52,844 nucleotides of DNA, taken from the NCBI GenBank assembly GCA_012837765.1, contig DUQO01000035.1, positions 1-52,844 on the forward strand, written 5' to 3'. The translations under genes were made by a program, and so were the position numbers. A model generated the notes under the pieces. The model was given only the letters and a program-made list of their open reading frames with translations, was not told the DNA's origin and ran no database searches. The DNA comes from Mollicutes bacterium (GTDB taxonomy: Bacteria > Bacillota_I > Bacilli_A > RF39 > UBA660). Positions 33,827 through 43,836 of the stretch are shown here, piece by piece; positions within the stretch are counted from its first letter, which is position 1; every line of letters starts with the position of its first letter.

Positions 33827-34918
33827 TTATTCATTTTCACCTACTTCTTCTTCATTTATTGTTATAAACTTATCAACATCAACTTTATTTATAGATGCAA
33901 ACCTTTTGGATATTTTTTCTGTCGTAATATGAACATTTCTAACATCATTACTTACTGTTTCAATACTTCTTGATAGCTTATCCCATCTATTGCGATAAAG
34001 ATTGAAATCAACGCTAAGTTTCTCTAATTCTTGTTGAATTATAGAAGCATATTTGTCCCTTTCCATATTTTTAAGAACAACTTGAATTACAGTAAGAGTA
34101 CTAATTAAAGTTGTAGGAGATGTGATCCATACTCTTTTTTTATTAGCATAATCTATAATGTCTTGATGGTATGCAGTAAGTTCTGCAAATATAGCTTCGG
34201 CTGGCAAAAACATTATAGCCTGATCACTTGTTACAGAAGGAATAATATATTTTGATGCAATGGCATCAATATGTCTTTTCACATCATTTTTAAATTCTTT
34301 TTCATGCTTTTCTCTTTCACTTAAAGGTAATGACTTATCAACCATAAGTTGATAATGTTCAAGAGGAAATTTTGAATCGATAGCAATGGTACCAAGAGGA
34401 GAAGGTGCAAATAAAACTGAATCCGCTATCGTTCCATTTTCAAATGTATATTGCATTCTGTATATAGCATCATTTTTCTCACCAAAAACATTACTTAATA
34501 TATGTTTTAAATTTACTTCACCAAATATACCTCGACTCTTTTTATCTGTTAAGACACTTTGGAGTGACACGATGTCACCTGATAAAGATTCAATTTTCTT
34601 TTGAGCTTCGTCTATCTTAGATAAACGTTCTAAAACAGAAACAAAAGTTTTATTTGTTTTTTCAAAATTTTCATCTATTCTCATATTAACTTTTTCATTT
34701 AAAGTATTTAATTTTACTTCAATTTTGTCATTAAGTTTATTAAAATCATCTGTTAGTGTACGAGCAAAATCAGATTTAAAATCTCCGATTTCTTTTGTCA
34801 CACTAGTCTCTAATCTTCCTAAGCGCTCTGTGATATTACTTTCATTAATATTTTTTGATAGAGATATTACACATACAATAAGAATTGATACTAATAAAAT
34901 TATAATTATGTACTCCAT
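33827..34918 (-). CDS. rmuC: RmuC-family DNA recombination protein
   Basis: A 363-residue protein: an N-terminal membrane helix (about residues 3-20), a long coiled coil (about 25-125), then the RmuC core with SRGIFGEVNLKHIL, YRMQYTFENGTIADS, IDSKFPLEHYQ and FLPAEAIFAEL. RmuC limits inversion and recombination at repeats; the core is a nuclease-like fold. The ATG shares one base with the stop codon of the VTT-protein gene upstream, so they are coupled. Confidence 0.9.
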   Translation of the reverse strand: MEYIIIILLVSILIVCVISLSKNINESNITERLGRLETSVTKEIGDFKSDFARTLTDDFNKLNDKIEVKLNTLNEKVNMRIDENFEKTNKTFVSVLERLSKIDEAQKKIESLSGDIVSLQSVLTDKKSRGIFGEVNLKHILSNVFGEKNDAIYRMQYTFENGTIADSVLFAPSPLGTIAIDSKFPLEHYQLMVDKSLPLSEREKHEKEFKNDVKRHIDAIASKYIIPSVTSDQAIMFLPAEAIFAELTAYHQDIIDYANKKRVWITSPTTLISTLTVIQVVLKNMERDKYASIIQQELEKLSVDFNLYRNRWDKLSRSIETVSNDVRNVHITTEKISKRFASINKVDVDKFITINEEEVGENE

Positions 34919-35502
34919 TATTTAACTCCTTTCATTTCCAAATACTTTTGGACAAATAATGATAGTGAATAAGTTATACCAACCATTATCACTATTCTAA
35001 TTAAGATTATAGGATCCTTAATACTTTCAATTAAACTTGAACCTATATAACCCCAAAAATATACAATTGATAACTTACCTATTAAAATGCTAACAAAATA
35101 TTTTTTAAAGGATATTTTTGATAAACCAGATGCTATGTTTATAGCAAAAGCGGGTGTAAATGGAACAGCTATCAGTAATGTCAATCTTGCTATTGGAACT
35201 TTACTTATATAATTCATTATTTTACGAACTTTTCCATCTGTTTTAACACGAGCATAAAGTTTTTTACTAAAACCCAGTCTAAATGCATAAAACGACAAAA
35301 GACAACCAATAATAGTTCCAATCCACGATATAATAAATCCGAAAAAAGGACCAAAAACAATATTGTTCAAGGCAATAAAAGCTGCTAGAGGTAAAATAGG
35401 TATAATTGATTCTAATATAATTATAATGAACCCTGCTAAAGGACCAATATTCCTGATAACATCTGTTATTGTTTCTATAATGTTTTCTAATGTTTCAACC
35501 AT
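34918..35502 (-). CDS. VTT/DedA-family membrane protein (TVP38/TMEM64-like)
   Basis: A 194-residue integral membrane protein with about five helices. SWIGTIIGCLLSFYAFRLGFSKK and VAVPFTPAFAINIASGLSKISFKKYF (F/G-x-x-R-x-P-like segment) are the VTT-domain core, the family of lipid scramblases and undecaprenyl-phosphate transporters. The ATG at 35502 is chosen, since GGAGG lies six bases before it and the in-frame GTG at 35514 falls within that site. Followed directly by rmuC. Confidence 0.85.
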   Translation of the reverse strand: MVETLENIIETITDVIRNIGPLAGFIIIILESIIPILPLAAFIALNNIVFGPFFGFIISWIGTIIGCLLSFYAFRLGFSKKLYARVKTDGKVRKIMNYISKVPIARLTLLIAVPFTPAFAINIASGLSKISFKKYFVSILIGKLSIVYFWGYIGSSLIESIKDPIILIRIVIMVGITYSLSLFVQKYLEMKGVK

Positions 35503-35687
35503 ATTAACCTCCACTAATTATTATTATAATACATTTATTACATATAATGTTTTCAAAACTTAAATTTTAAAATTATTATACGTAAAATTACCGGAGGTTA
35601 ACTTACTCTTATTCATTATATCATTAATTTTTTGTTTCTATCATAATTAATTTTCTGTTGCAAATAATAATATTAAGAGTATTGCAG
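35503..35687. other. Divergent promoter region without a gene
   Basis: The stretch between the VTT-protein gene and rnjA carries regulatory sequence only; no gene was seen. Confidence 0.4.
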
Positions 35688-35716
35688 TAGACAAATATAA
35701 AAATAAAATGTATAAT
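35688..35716 (+). promoter_or_regulatory. Sigma-A promoter of rnjA
   Basis: TAGACA (35688-35693), a 17-base spacer and TATAAT (35711-35716), 44 bases before the start codon. Confidence 0.65.
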
Positions 35717-35760
35717 TATATGAGTTAATCTTTCAAATATTAACTATAGAAAGGAGATTT

Positions 35761-37434
35761 ATGAAATTTTTTGATAATAGCAATACATTAGTCTTTGCCT
35801 TAGGCGGCTTAGGAGAAGTGGGCAAGAATATGTATTGCGTAATGCATAACGATGAAATTATCATTATTGATAGTGGCGTTATGTTTCCTCAAGATGAATT
35901 AATGGGAATTGACTATGTAATTCCTGATTTTTCATTCCTTAAAAAGAACCAAGATAAAATTAAAGCATTGTTTATTACTCACGGTCATGAAGATCACATT
36001 GGAGGAATTCCTTTTCTTCTTCAACTCGTTGATATTCCGATTATATATGCGCCTAGACAAGCAACTGAACTTATAAAAAGGAAGATTGAAGAGCGTGGTA
36101 TTAAATATAAAAAGATTCAAGTTTATACCGAAAAAACAAAAGTAAAATTTAAACACTTTACAATTGAATTTTTCGCTACAACTCATTCTATACCTGATTC
36201 ACATGGTATTTCTATTACAACACCAAATGGTACTGTCGTTATGACTGGTGACTTTAAATTCGATTGGACACCTATAGGACCTATGTCTAACATTCATAAA
36301 ATGGCTGAAATAGGTAAAAAAGGTGTTAAACTATTACTTAGTGATAGTACTAATGCTATGGTAGAAGGATTTTCACTTAGTGAATCAAGGGTTGATGAAA
36401 CTTTAGGTGATGTTTTTGAAAGATGTACTGGCCGTATTATTATTGCCACTTTTGCATCTAACATTTACCGTTTAAAACATATTGTTGAAACATGTAAGAA
36501 AAACAATCGTAAGGTTGCACTCTTTGGAAGAAGTATGGAAACTTCTATAGAAATAGCTATTGCATGTGGTTATATTGAAAATACTGATATTTTTGTTACA
36601 CCTGAAGAAGCTAATAAAATGAAGAGTGATGAAATAGCGTTGTTATGTACTGGTTCTCAAGGGGAACCGCTAGCTGCTCTATCAAGAATAGCTAATGGGT
36701 CTCATAGACAAATCAAATTAATTCCAGGTGATGTAGTAGTATTTTCATCATCTGCTATACCTGGTAATGCTTCAAGTATCTCAAATACAATTAATAAATT
36801 ATACTTGAAGGGTGTAAAGGTATATACAAATACTCTTTTAAGTGAAATCCATACATCAGGACATGGTAATAAAGAAGAATTAAAACTACTATTTAGATTG
36901 TTTCAACCAGAATACTTTATGCCATACCATGGTGAATACAGAATGCTAAAAGCTCATGCTGATTTGGCAATAGAGTGTGGAATTAAAAAGGAAAACACCT
37001 TCATTTTAGATAATGGGGATGTACTGGCATTAACTAAAGATGGTGTTAAAAGAAATGGTACTGTACCTGCATCAGATGTATATGTTGATGGTAACAGAAT
37101 CGGAGATGTTGGTAGCGCTGTAATAAAAGACCGTAATATTATGTCTAACGATGGTATTCTAGTTATTATTGCAAACATTGACATCAATAAAGGTGAATTG
37201 ATTGGTAATACAAACATTACTACAAGAGGATTTGTTCTAGTTAATGAAAACGGGGAATTACTAAGTAGAATTGAATATATGGCAAATCAAATAATTAAAA
37301 ATAATCTTAAAAACAAGAAAATTAATTATGCAGAATTAAAACAGCAAATAATTGCTGAGGTATACCCTTTCATTCTAGAAGAAACAGGAAGAAAACCAAT
37401 CATATTACCAGTATTTATGGAAATTAAGAGATAA
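35761..37434 (+). CDS. rnjA: Ribonuclease J
   Basis: A 557-residue metallo-beta-lactamase-fold RNase with 5' exo- and endonuclease activity, central to mRNA turnover and rRNA maturation. The metal site is H74-x-H76-x-D78-H79 in FITHGHEDHIGG; TGDFKFDWTP, the beta-CASP segment GSQGEPLAALSRIANG and HTSGHGNKEELK are present. Length matches RNase J1. AAAGGAG precedes the ATG. It faces pnp, another RNA-decay enzyme, tail to tail. Confidence 0.95.
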   Translation: MKFFDNSNTLVFALGGLGEVGKNMYCVMHNDEIIIIDSGVMFPQDELMGIDYVIPDFSFLKKNQDKIKALFITHGHEDHIGGIPFLLQLVDIPIIYAPRQATELIKRKIEERGIKYKKIQVYTEKTKVKFKHFTIEFFATTHSIPDSHGISITTPNGTVVMTGDFKFDWTPIGPMSNIHKMAEIGKKGVKLLLSDSTNAMVEGFSLSESRVDETLGDVFERCTGRIIIATFASNIYRLKHIVETCKKNNRKVALFGRSMETSIEIAIACGYIENTDIFVTPEEANKMKSDEIALLCTGSQGEPLAALSRIANGSHRQIKLIPGDVVVFSSSAIPGNASSISNTINKLYLKGVKVYTNTLLSEIHTSGHGNKEELKLLFRLFQPEYFMPYHGEYRMLKAHADLAIECGIKKENTFILDNGDVLALTKDGVKRNGTVPASDVYVDGNRIGDVGSAVIKDRNIMSNDGILVIIANIDINKGELIGNTNITTRGFVLVNENGELLSRIEYMANQIIKNNLKNKKINYAELKQQIIAEVYPFILEETGRKPIILPVFMEIKR

Positions 37435-37451
37435 TTTAAATTATCTCTTTT
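37427..37451 (+). terminator. Terminator of rnjA
   Basis: AGAGATAATTT and AAATTATCTCT form a stem spanning 37427-37449; T's follow. The left arm includes the stop codon. Confidence 0.75.
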
Positions 37452-37466
37452 TTAACAAAATAAAGA

Positions 37467-37495
37467 GGAAAGTATATTTCATAATACTTTCCTTT
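37467..37495 (-). terminator. Terminator of pnp
   Basis: GGAAAGTAT (37467-37475) pairs with ATACTTTCC (37484-37492); it lies just past the pnp stop at 37501 on the minus strand. Confidence 0.6.
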
Positions 37496-37500
37496 TTGGT

Positions 37501-39648
37501 TTAATCTTTTTTATCAATTGTCATAGCTTCTTTTCTAGAAAGATTTAATCTTCCTTTTTTATCATAACCTAAAGCTTTTACAACAATATCGTCTCCGACT
37601 TTAACTACATCTTCTGTTTTTTCAACTCTTTCTTTAGCAAGTTGAGAAATGTGTACTAAGCCTTCACAGCCAGGCCATAGTTCAACAAAGCAGCCAAAAT
37701 CTTCAACCTTAACAACTTTACCAGTATAAATTTTACCTTCTTCAACTTCTTTTACAATATTTTTAATCATTGTCATTGTCTTTTCAATAATATCTTTATT
37801 TGTATGATAAATGATTACTCTTCCATCATCTTCAAGATCTACTTTAACAGCATTGATATCTGATACTGATTGAACATTACTAGCTTCAAGAATAATCTTT
37901 GTAATCATTTCGCCGCCTTTACCAATAACTTCTTTTATACGGTTAGGATTGATCATAAATGTTACCATTTTAGGAGCATATTCACTTACTTCTTTACGAG
38001 GTTCTGCAATTTTGCTTTCCATAACATCTAATATCTCCATACGAGCTACTTTAGCTTGTTCTAAAGCTTCTTCCAAGATTTGTTTAGTAATTCCTTTTAT
38101 CTTAATATCCATTTGAAGAGCACATATACCTTCTCTTGTACCAGCAACTTTAAAGTCCATATCACCTAAGTGATCTTCAAGACCTTGAATATCGGTTAAA
38201 ATAGTGTAGTCATCACCTGCTGTAATTAAACCCATTGCAATACCTGCTACAGGTGCTTTAATAGGAACACCAGCAGCCATTAAACTCATGCACCCTGCAC
38301 ATATTGTAGCTTGGCTAGATGAACCATTACTTTCTAGTATTTCTGATACTACCCTAATAGTATACGGAAATTCTTCTTCACTTGGTATAACTTGTGCTAA
38401 AGCTCTTTCACCTAAAGCACCATGACCAATTTCACGTCTTCCTGGGCTACCATATCTTCCTGTTTCACCCACTGAAAAAGATGGAAAATTATAATGCAAC
38501 ATAAACCTTTTTACATCTTCAATACCTAAGCCATCCAATATTTGATGTTCACCTAAAGCACCAAGTGTTGTAACAGCTAAAGCTTGTGTTTGGCCTCTTG
38601 TAAATAATGCTGAACCATGTGTTCTTGGAAGAATATCAATATCAGCTGATAATTCTCTAATTTCAGTCATTGCTCTTCCATCTGCACGCGTACGTTCCTT
38701 AACAACAATTCGTCTAAATATTTCGTATTCAACATTCGATAATATTATTTTCACACAAGTAAGTAATTTGTTTAACTCTTCTGGTTTTAAATCTTCATTT
38801 AAAGTAGCATACTTATTTATTGTCTCTTCTTTTATAGCATCTATTGCTGCATATTTCTCTTGTTTATCTTTAATGCGCATAGCTTGATCTAGTTTATCAG
38901 CAACAGCCTCTTTTATTTCTTCACTTAACTCTTCTGGTATTTCAAGAGTTTCGTAGTCCATCTTCTCTACACCAATTTCATCGATAATTGATTGTTGAAA
39001 ATCGCACAGTTCTTTTATCGCTTCATGTCCAAACATCAACGCATCTAACATTACTGATTCACTTACTTCTTTTGCATCAGCCTCAACCATATTGATAGCA
39101 TCTTTTGTTCCAGCAACGGTTAAATTAACATCACTTACTTCTGCTTGAGCAGTTGTCGGATTGATTACAAATTTACCATCAACCCTACCTACCTTTACAC
39201 ATCCAACAGGTCCATCAAAAGGAACCTTACTAATACATGTAGCTAATGAAGAGCCTAAAAAAGCTGCAATCTCTGGTAAATTATCTTGTTCAACAGATAA
39301 TACTGTATTTACTACTTGTACTTCGTTTCTAAAATTCTCTGGAAACATTGGTCTCAAAGATCTATCAATCATACGAGCCGCTAAAGTCGCATTTTCACTA
39401 GGACGGCCTTCCCTTTTAATAAAACCTCCTGGTATTTTTCCTACTGAATATAACTTTTCATTATACAATACCATTAGTGGAAAAAAATCAGATAATATAT
39501 TTGCATTATTTGATACAACAGTTGTTGATAAAACAACTGTATCACCATACCTAACTAATACTGCCCCATGAGCTTGTTTTGCAAGTTCTCCATGTTCAAC
39601 AACAAGTTTTCGTCCCCTAAAATCTAATTCAAAAATTTTCTTATCCAT
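37501..39648 (-). CDS. pnp: Polyribonucleotide nucleotidyltransferase (PNPase)
   Basis: A 715-residue 3'-5' phosphorolytic exoribonuclease, usual length. Two RNase PH domains ([15 protein letters not shown] at the start; SRGR-type catalytic region around [13 protein letters not shown]), a KH domain ([15 protein letters not shown]) and an S1 domain ([24 protein letters not shown]) are in the expected order. Last gene of the translation operon, 42 bp after rpsO; a small hairpin with T's (39674-39692) lies in that gap and may cause partial termination or processing. Confidence 0.96.
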   Translation of the reverse strand: MDKKIFELDFRGRKLVVEHGELAKQAHGAVLVRYGDTVVLSTTVVSNNANILSDFFPLMVLYNEKLYSVGKIPGGFIKREGRPSENATLAARMIDRSLRPMFPENFRNEVQVVNTVLSVEQDNLPEIAAFLGSSLATCISKVPFDGPVGCVKVGRVDGKFVINPTTAQAEVSDVNLTVAGTKDAINMVEADAKEVSESVMLDALMFGHEAIKELCDFQQSIIDEIGVEKMDYETLEIPEELSEEIKEAVADKLDQAMRIKDKQEKYAAIDAIKEETINKYATLNEDLKPEELNKLLTCVKIILSNVEYEIFRRIVVKERTRADGRAMTEIRELSADIDILPRTHGSALFTRGQTQALAVTTLGALGEHQILDGLGIEDVKRFMLHYNFPSFSVGETGRYGSPGRREIGHGALGERALAQVIPSEEEFPYTIRVVSEILESNGSSSQATICAGCMSLMAAGVPIKAPVAGIAMGLITAGDDYTILTDIQGLEDHLGDMDFKVAGTREGICALQMDIKIKGITKQILEEALEQAKVARMEILDVMESKIAEPRKEVSEYAPKMVTFMINPNRIKEVIGKGGEMITKIILEASNVQSVSDINAVKVDLEDDGRVIIYHTNKDIIEKTMTMIKNIVKEVEEGKIYTGKVVKVEDFGCFVELWPGCEGLVHISQLAKERVEKTEDVVKVGDDIVVKALGYDKKGRLNLSRKEAMTIDKKD

Positions 39649-39690
39649 TTGTTCCTACCTTTCAAAAGAAAAGACACTTAAAAACAGTGC

Positions 39691-39960
39691 CTACTTTCTT
39701 AAATTTAATTCTTTAATTAACTTTCGATATCTCATAACATCGTGTTTTAATAAATAGTTTAATAAATTACGACGTTTACCAACCTTAATTAACAAACCTC
39801 TTTTAGAATGGAAATCATGTATATGTTCATTTAAATGTTTTGTCAATTGTTCAATTTCTTTTGTTAAAATTGCAACTTGAACTTCTACTGAACCTGTATC
39901 TCCTTCTTTTATAGCAAATTTCTTAATTAAAGCTTGCTTTTCATCTTTCTTCAAAGCCAT
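39691..39960 (-). CDS. rpsO: Ribosomal protein uS15
   Basis: An 89-residue primary binding protein of 16S rRNA, full length. [42 protein letters not shown] and YRKLIKEL are the family's conserved blocks. AAGGAGGAAA precedes the ATG and lies inside a leader structure that may control it. Upstream of pnp, as in most bacteria. Confidence 0.97.
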   Translation of the reverse strand: MALKKDEKQALIKKFAIKEGDTGSVEVQVAILTKEIEQLTKHLNEHIHDFHSKRGLLIKVGKRRNLLNYLLKHDVMRYRKLIKELNLRK

Positions 39961-39970
39961 TTCTTTTCCT

Positions 39971-40032
39971 CCTTAATCTTATATTCACCAAAATCCGAGT
40001 AATGGACGGAGAGACCAATTACCAAGATTAGG
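39971..40032 (-). promoter_or_regulatory. Structured rpsO leader, possible uS15 autoregulatory element
   Basis: On the minus strand CCTAATCTT (40032-40024) can pair with AAGATTAAGG (39980-39971), which contains the start of the ribosome-binding site. Inside, GTAATTGG (40022-40015) pairs with CCATTAC (40005-39999). The outer stem would hide the Shine-Dalgarno sequence. Such leaders bind uS15 and shut off translation in several bacteria. Confidence 0.55.
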
Positions 40033-40081
40033 TATGCACTAATAATATACTCTATATCTTATGATAAATCAAGTTTTTTGG

Positions 40082-40966
40082 TTAATTATCTTTAGTTATC
40101 AACATTTTATATGGTTTTGCCTTAAATATATCCTTATTATATGTTTTATATATAGCTAGTAAAACACCATCTTGATTGAATACTTTAACCATATCACTAT
40201 CAAATGACTTTTCAATTATAGCACCATTTCTAATTTTTTTTTCTTCATCTTTAGTTACACTTATTGATTCAATATTAGACAATACTTCATCTATTGTTAA
40301 TACCTTATAATTATTATTAGCTATATCTTCAATTGTATGACAATTTTCTATCAAAAAGTTTCCTTGCTTTATTCTTCTAAGTGAAGACATGCATGCTGGA
40401 TAACCTAATTTTAAACCGATATCTCTAATTAAACTTCTTATATATGTTCCCTTTGAAACATGACATTTTATTTTAAATTTTAATTTTCCATTACCACTTT
40501 TTATATCGTCTAATAGTTCAATACTATATATTTCAATTTTTCTTTTTGGTGGTTCAATTTTTATATTTGATCTTGCATATTGATACATTTTTTTACCTTT
40601 TACTTTAACTGCACTATATAATGGAACTTGTTGTTCACTAATACCAATAAAACTGTTCAAAATATCTATAACTTTTTCTTTGGAAGTATTTACATTGCAA
40701 ACTTCATTTATTATATTACCTTCAGTATCGAGAGTATCTGTTTCAATACCAAGTGTGATTTCAGCAATATATTCCTTACTATAGTTAGTTAGTAATTCGC
40801 TTATTTTAGTAGCTTTTCCTACACATAAAGCTAATACACCTGTTGCCATCGGATCTAAAGTTCCAGTGTGACCTATATTTTTAGTGTGAAGAAGCTTCCC
40901 TACTTTATCTACAACATCCCTACTGGTCATACCTGCTTGTTTATCTATCAATATAATTCCATTCAT
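40082..40966 (-). CDS. truB: tRNA pseudouridine-55 synthase
   Basis: A 294-residue enzyme that makes pseudouridine 55 in the T-loop of tRNAs. The catalytic Asp is D38 in GHTGTLDPMATGVL; KGTYIRSLIRDIG is the second conserved block. Length matches TruB. GGTGATTATATG forms the start. The operon usually has ribF between truB and rpsO; here rpsO follows instead, with its own leader. Confidence 0.95.
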   Translation of the reverse strand: MNGIILIDKQAGMTSRDVVDKVGKLLHTKNIGHTGTLDPMATGVLALCVGKATKISELLTNYSKEYIAEITLGIETDTLDTEGNIINEVCNVNTSKEKVIDILNSFIGISEQQVPLYSAVKVKGKKMYQYARSNIKIEPPKRKIEIYSIELLDDIKSGNGKLKFKIKCHVSKGTYIRSLIRDIGLKLGYPACMSSLRRIKQGNFLIENCHTIEDIANNNYKVLTIDEVLSNIESISVTKDEEKKIRNGAIIEKSFDSDMVKVFNQDGVLLAIYKTYNKDIFKAKPYKMLITKDN

Positions 40967-41068
40967 ATAATCACCACCGTTAATATATAAAGATGTTTAG
41001 TATAAATTGCGACTTCAATATAACATTGATTTAATCTCATGTCAATAAATTAACATATGTCCAAATAA

Positions 41069-41097
41069 AAAAAGTGTCTGCTTTTTAGACACTTTTA
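41069..41097 (-). terminator. Terminator after rbfA
   Basis: AAAAGTGTC (41070-41078) pairs with GACACTTTT (41088-41096), overlapping the rbfA stop codon, with a T-run on the minus strand. truB may therefore have its own promoter or depend on read-through. Confidence 0.7.
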
Positions 41098-41450
41098 TCA
41101 ACATCTTGTTTTTTGTTTAAATCTTTTATAATCTTTTCAATATTTTGTGCATACTCTAAAGATTCGTCATAAACAAATTCAAATTCTGGCATCGTTCTTA
41201 TTTCAAACTTTCTTCTACCTAATTCGCCTTTGATAAAACCTGCTGCTCTATTTAAGTCTTTTATCATTTTATCTTTTTTATCATCAAAAAGAGTTGTCAC
41301 ATATACTATAGCATGACTTAAATCATTAGCTAGTTTGACATGAGTAACTGTTACCATTTTTAAATCTTCGTCTCTTAATTCATTTGCAATAATATCGCTT
41401 ATTTCGTTTTGAAGACTACTTGCAATTCTTTTTACTCTAATTGTATTCAT
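41085..41450 (-). CDS. rbfA: 30S ribosome-binding factor A
   Basis: A 121-residue assembly factor with a KH-like fold that aids 16S rRNA 5' end maturation. RVKRIASSLQNEISDIIANELRD and GFIKGELGRRKFEIRTMPEFEFVYDESLEYAQNIEKII are the family blocks. It starts one base after the infB stop codon, so translation is coupled. Confidence 0.94.
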   Translation of the reverse strand: MNTIRVKRIASSLQNEISDIIANELRDEDLKMVTVTHVKLANDLSHAIVYVTTLFDDKKDKMIKDLNRAAGFIKGELGRRKFEIRTMPEFEFVYDESLEYAQNIEKIIKDLNKKQDVDKSV

Positions 41451-41451
41451 A

Positions 41452-43548
41452 TTATTTTTTCACTTCCACTATTTCATAAGCTTCAATAATATCTTGCTCT
41501 TTTATATCATTATAATTCTCAATTGTTATACCACATTCATAACCAGCTTTTACCTCTTTGACTGAATCCTTTTCTCTTTGAATACTATTGATGTTTCCGT
41601 CATATACAACAATACCATCTCTTATAATACGAGCTTTAGCATTGTTTTTTATTAAACCACTTGTGACATAACAACCAGCAATTGTTCCTGTTTTTGAAAA
41701 CTTAAATAATTTTCTTACTTCTGCTTGACCAAGCGTTTTTTCCTCGTATTCTGGATCTAACATACCTTTCATGGCAGCTTCGATCTCTTCAACAACTTTA
41801 TATATTATGTTATAAAGTCTCATTTCGACTCCATATTCCTTAGCAACTTCAACAGTTGTGTTATTAGGTCGTACATTAAAACCAATTATGATAGCATTAG
41901 AAGCATTAGCTAGAACAATATCGCTTTCTGTTATTGTTCCTGTTCCACTTCTTACAATGTTAATCTTAACACCTTCAACCTCAATCTTCTCAAGTGAATT
42001 TCTAACTGCTTCTTCGCTTCCTTTTACATCTGCTTTTAAAATTATGTTTATTTCTTTAATGCCTTCTTGTATCTTAGAGAACAAATCATCTAATGTTAAA
42101 ACTTCATTGTCCTTGTTTGCTTTTTGTTTAGCTTTTTCTTTTCTTATTTCAGCTATTGAACGAGCCTTTTTTTCATTTTCAAAAGCCATAAATCTATCGC
42201 CTGCTAAAGGCAATTCATTTAAACCTGTTATAGATACTGGAGTAGATGGTAGGGCTTCAACTATTTCTTCATTGACATCATTTTTCAAAGTCCTTACCTT
42301 ACCAAAAGTTGTACCGGCAACGATTGGATCACCAATACGAAGAGTACCATTTTGAATAAGTAAAGTTACAATAGGACCAACTGCCTTATCAAGTTTAGCT
42401 TCAATAACAGACCCTATTGCATATCTGTTAGGATTAGCCTTTAATTCTTGCATTTCAGCAATTAAAAGAATATTTTCAAGTAACTCATCTATTCCTGTAC
42501 CTGTAGCAGCAGAAATCTTAACGAATAAAGTATCGCCACCCCATTCTTCTGGCGTAAGTCCACTAGCAGCCATATCTGTCATTACTCTTTCAGGATTTGC
42601 TGTTGGTTTATCCATTTTATTTATAGCCACAATTATAGGTACTTTTGCCGCTTTTGCATGATCAATAGCTTCTATTGTTTGAGGCATAACACCATCATCT
42701 GCAGCAACAATTATAATAACAATATCAGTAACACTTGCTCCTCTTGCACGCATTTCAGTAAATGCAGCATGCCCTGGAGTATCTATAAATGTAATCTTTT
42801 TTTCATTATAAGTAACTTGATAAGCACCTATATGTTGTGTAATCCCACCTGCTTCACCACTTGCAACACTTGCTTTTCTAATTGTATCTAAAAGAGTTGT
42901 TTTACCATGGTCTACATGTCCCATTATTGTTACTACTGGTGGACGTAATGATAAATCACTTTCATCATCAATAATTTCTAGATTTTCAAAATTAGCTTCA
43001 TCTTGTGTTTCAAGTTTTTTCAATTCCTTATTGTAATCCAAAACCAAAATTGAAGCATCATCAAACGAAATAGAATCATTAAGTCCTATCATTATACCTG
43101 AGCTTACTAACTTTTTAACAAGTTCAACTCCATCAACTGAAAGAGCTTCTGCTAAATCATTTACAGTCATGTTCTTCTTATAAATTACAATATTATCATC
43201 CTGTTCTACTTTGTTAGAAATAAGTTTTTTCTTATGTTTGTACATTTGCTTTTTACGATTTGCAATATCAGAATTTGATATTTCACTTTTCTTTTTTAAT
43301 TTTTGTTTCTTAATCGTGTCGTCAACTTTTATATTGACCTTAGAAATAATTTCCTCTATCTCCTCATCGTCAAGCAATTCTTCTTCAACTTCTTCTGTAC
43401 TCGAAAAAAAGTTGTCTAAACTTATAATCTGCTCTTCATCTAACATGTCCTCTTTATTAGATACAGGAATACCTAATTCTTCACACTTTTTGATTACTAA
43501 ATCAACATCTTTTCCAATGTCATTAGCATACTCTAAAACACTCATCAT
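41452..43548 (-). CDS. infB: Translation initiation factor IF-2
   Basis: A GTPase of 698 residues that brings initiator tRNA to the ribosome. It starts with a short IF2-N domain ([27 protein letters not shown]) and a second one around [12 protein letters not shown]; then G1 [10 protein letters not shown]3 DTPGH, G4 NKMD. The N-terminus is short compared with many bacteria. ATG 43548 is chosen over the GTG at 43557 because GAGGTGAT ends just before it. It lies 22 bp after ylxR, with no ylxQ between. Confidence 0.96.
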   Translation of the reverse strand: MMSVLEYANDIGKDVDLVIKKCEELGIPVSNKEDMLDEEQIISLDNFFSSTEEVEEELLDDEEIEEIISKVNIKVDDTIKKQKLKKKSEISNSDIANRKKQMYKHKKKLISNKVEQDDNIVIYKKNMTVNDLAEALSVDGVELVKKLVSSGIMIGLNDSISFDDASILVLDYNKELKKLETQDEANFENLEIIDDESDLSLRPPVVTIMGHVDHGKTTLLDTIRKASVASGEAGGITQHIGAYQVTYNEKKITFIDTPGHAAFTEMRARGASVTDIVIIIVAADDGVMPQTIEAIDHAKAAKVPIIVAINKMDKPTANPERVMTDMAASGLTPEEWGGDTLFVKISAATGTGIDELLENILLIAEMQELKANPNRYAIGSVIEAKLDKAVGPIVTLLIQNGTLRIGDPIVAGTTFGKVRTLKNDVNEEIVEALPSTPVSITGLNELPLAGDRFMAFENEKKARSIAEIRKEKAKQKANKDNEVLTLDDLFSKIQEGIKEINIILKADVKGSEEAVRNSLEKIEVEGVKINIVRSGTGTITESDIVLANASNAIIIGFNVRPNNTTVEVAKEYGVEMRLYNIIYKVVEEIEAAMKGMLDPEYEEKTLGQAEVRKLFKFSKTGTIAGCYVTSGLIKNNAKARIIRDGIVVYDGNINSIQREKDSVKEVKAGYECGITIENYNDIKEQDIIEAYEIVEVKK

Positions 43549-43570
43549 GCTTATCACCTCTTTCGTTATT

Positions 43571-43834
43571 TTACTTACTTATAACATTTTCTATTTCATC
43601 ATATATTTCTTCTGGTATTGTAACTTCTAAATGATTATCCAATTGTTTGCTTTTTCTTGCTTTTTTTATAACTTCTAAATCCTTTTTAATATATGCTCCT
43701 CTTCCATTAGCTTTACCAGTAAGATCAACAAAAATGTCGCCTTGGTTATTTTTTACTATTCTTAAGAGTTCTTTCTTAGGATGTTTTTCTTTAGTTACAA
43801 CACATGTTCTAAGCGGTATTTTTTTCGCTTTCAA
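43571..43834 (-). CDS. rnpM: YlxR/RnpM family RNA-binding protein
   Basis: An 87-residue basic protein. PLRTCVVTKEKHPKKELLRIVK and GRGAYIKKDLEVI are the signature segments of the YlxR (DUF448) family; in Bacillus the protein binds the RNase P RNA and was renamed RnpM. It is always found between nusA and infB. The start is 2 bp from the nusA stop. Confidence 0.88.
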   Translation of the reverse strand: MKAKKIPLRTCVVTKEKHPKKELLRIVKNNQGDIFVDLTGKANGRGAYIKKDLEVIKKARKSKQLDNHLEVTIPEEIYDEIENVISK

Positions 43835-43836
43835 GC

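Noticed and set aside
39161-39571. 136-codon plus-strand frame inside pnp
   Set aside because: Antisense shadow of a highly conserved gene; no start signal.
41858-42355. 165-codon plus-strand frame inside infB
   Set aside because: Antisense shadow of the IF-2 coding sequence.
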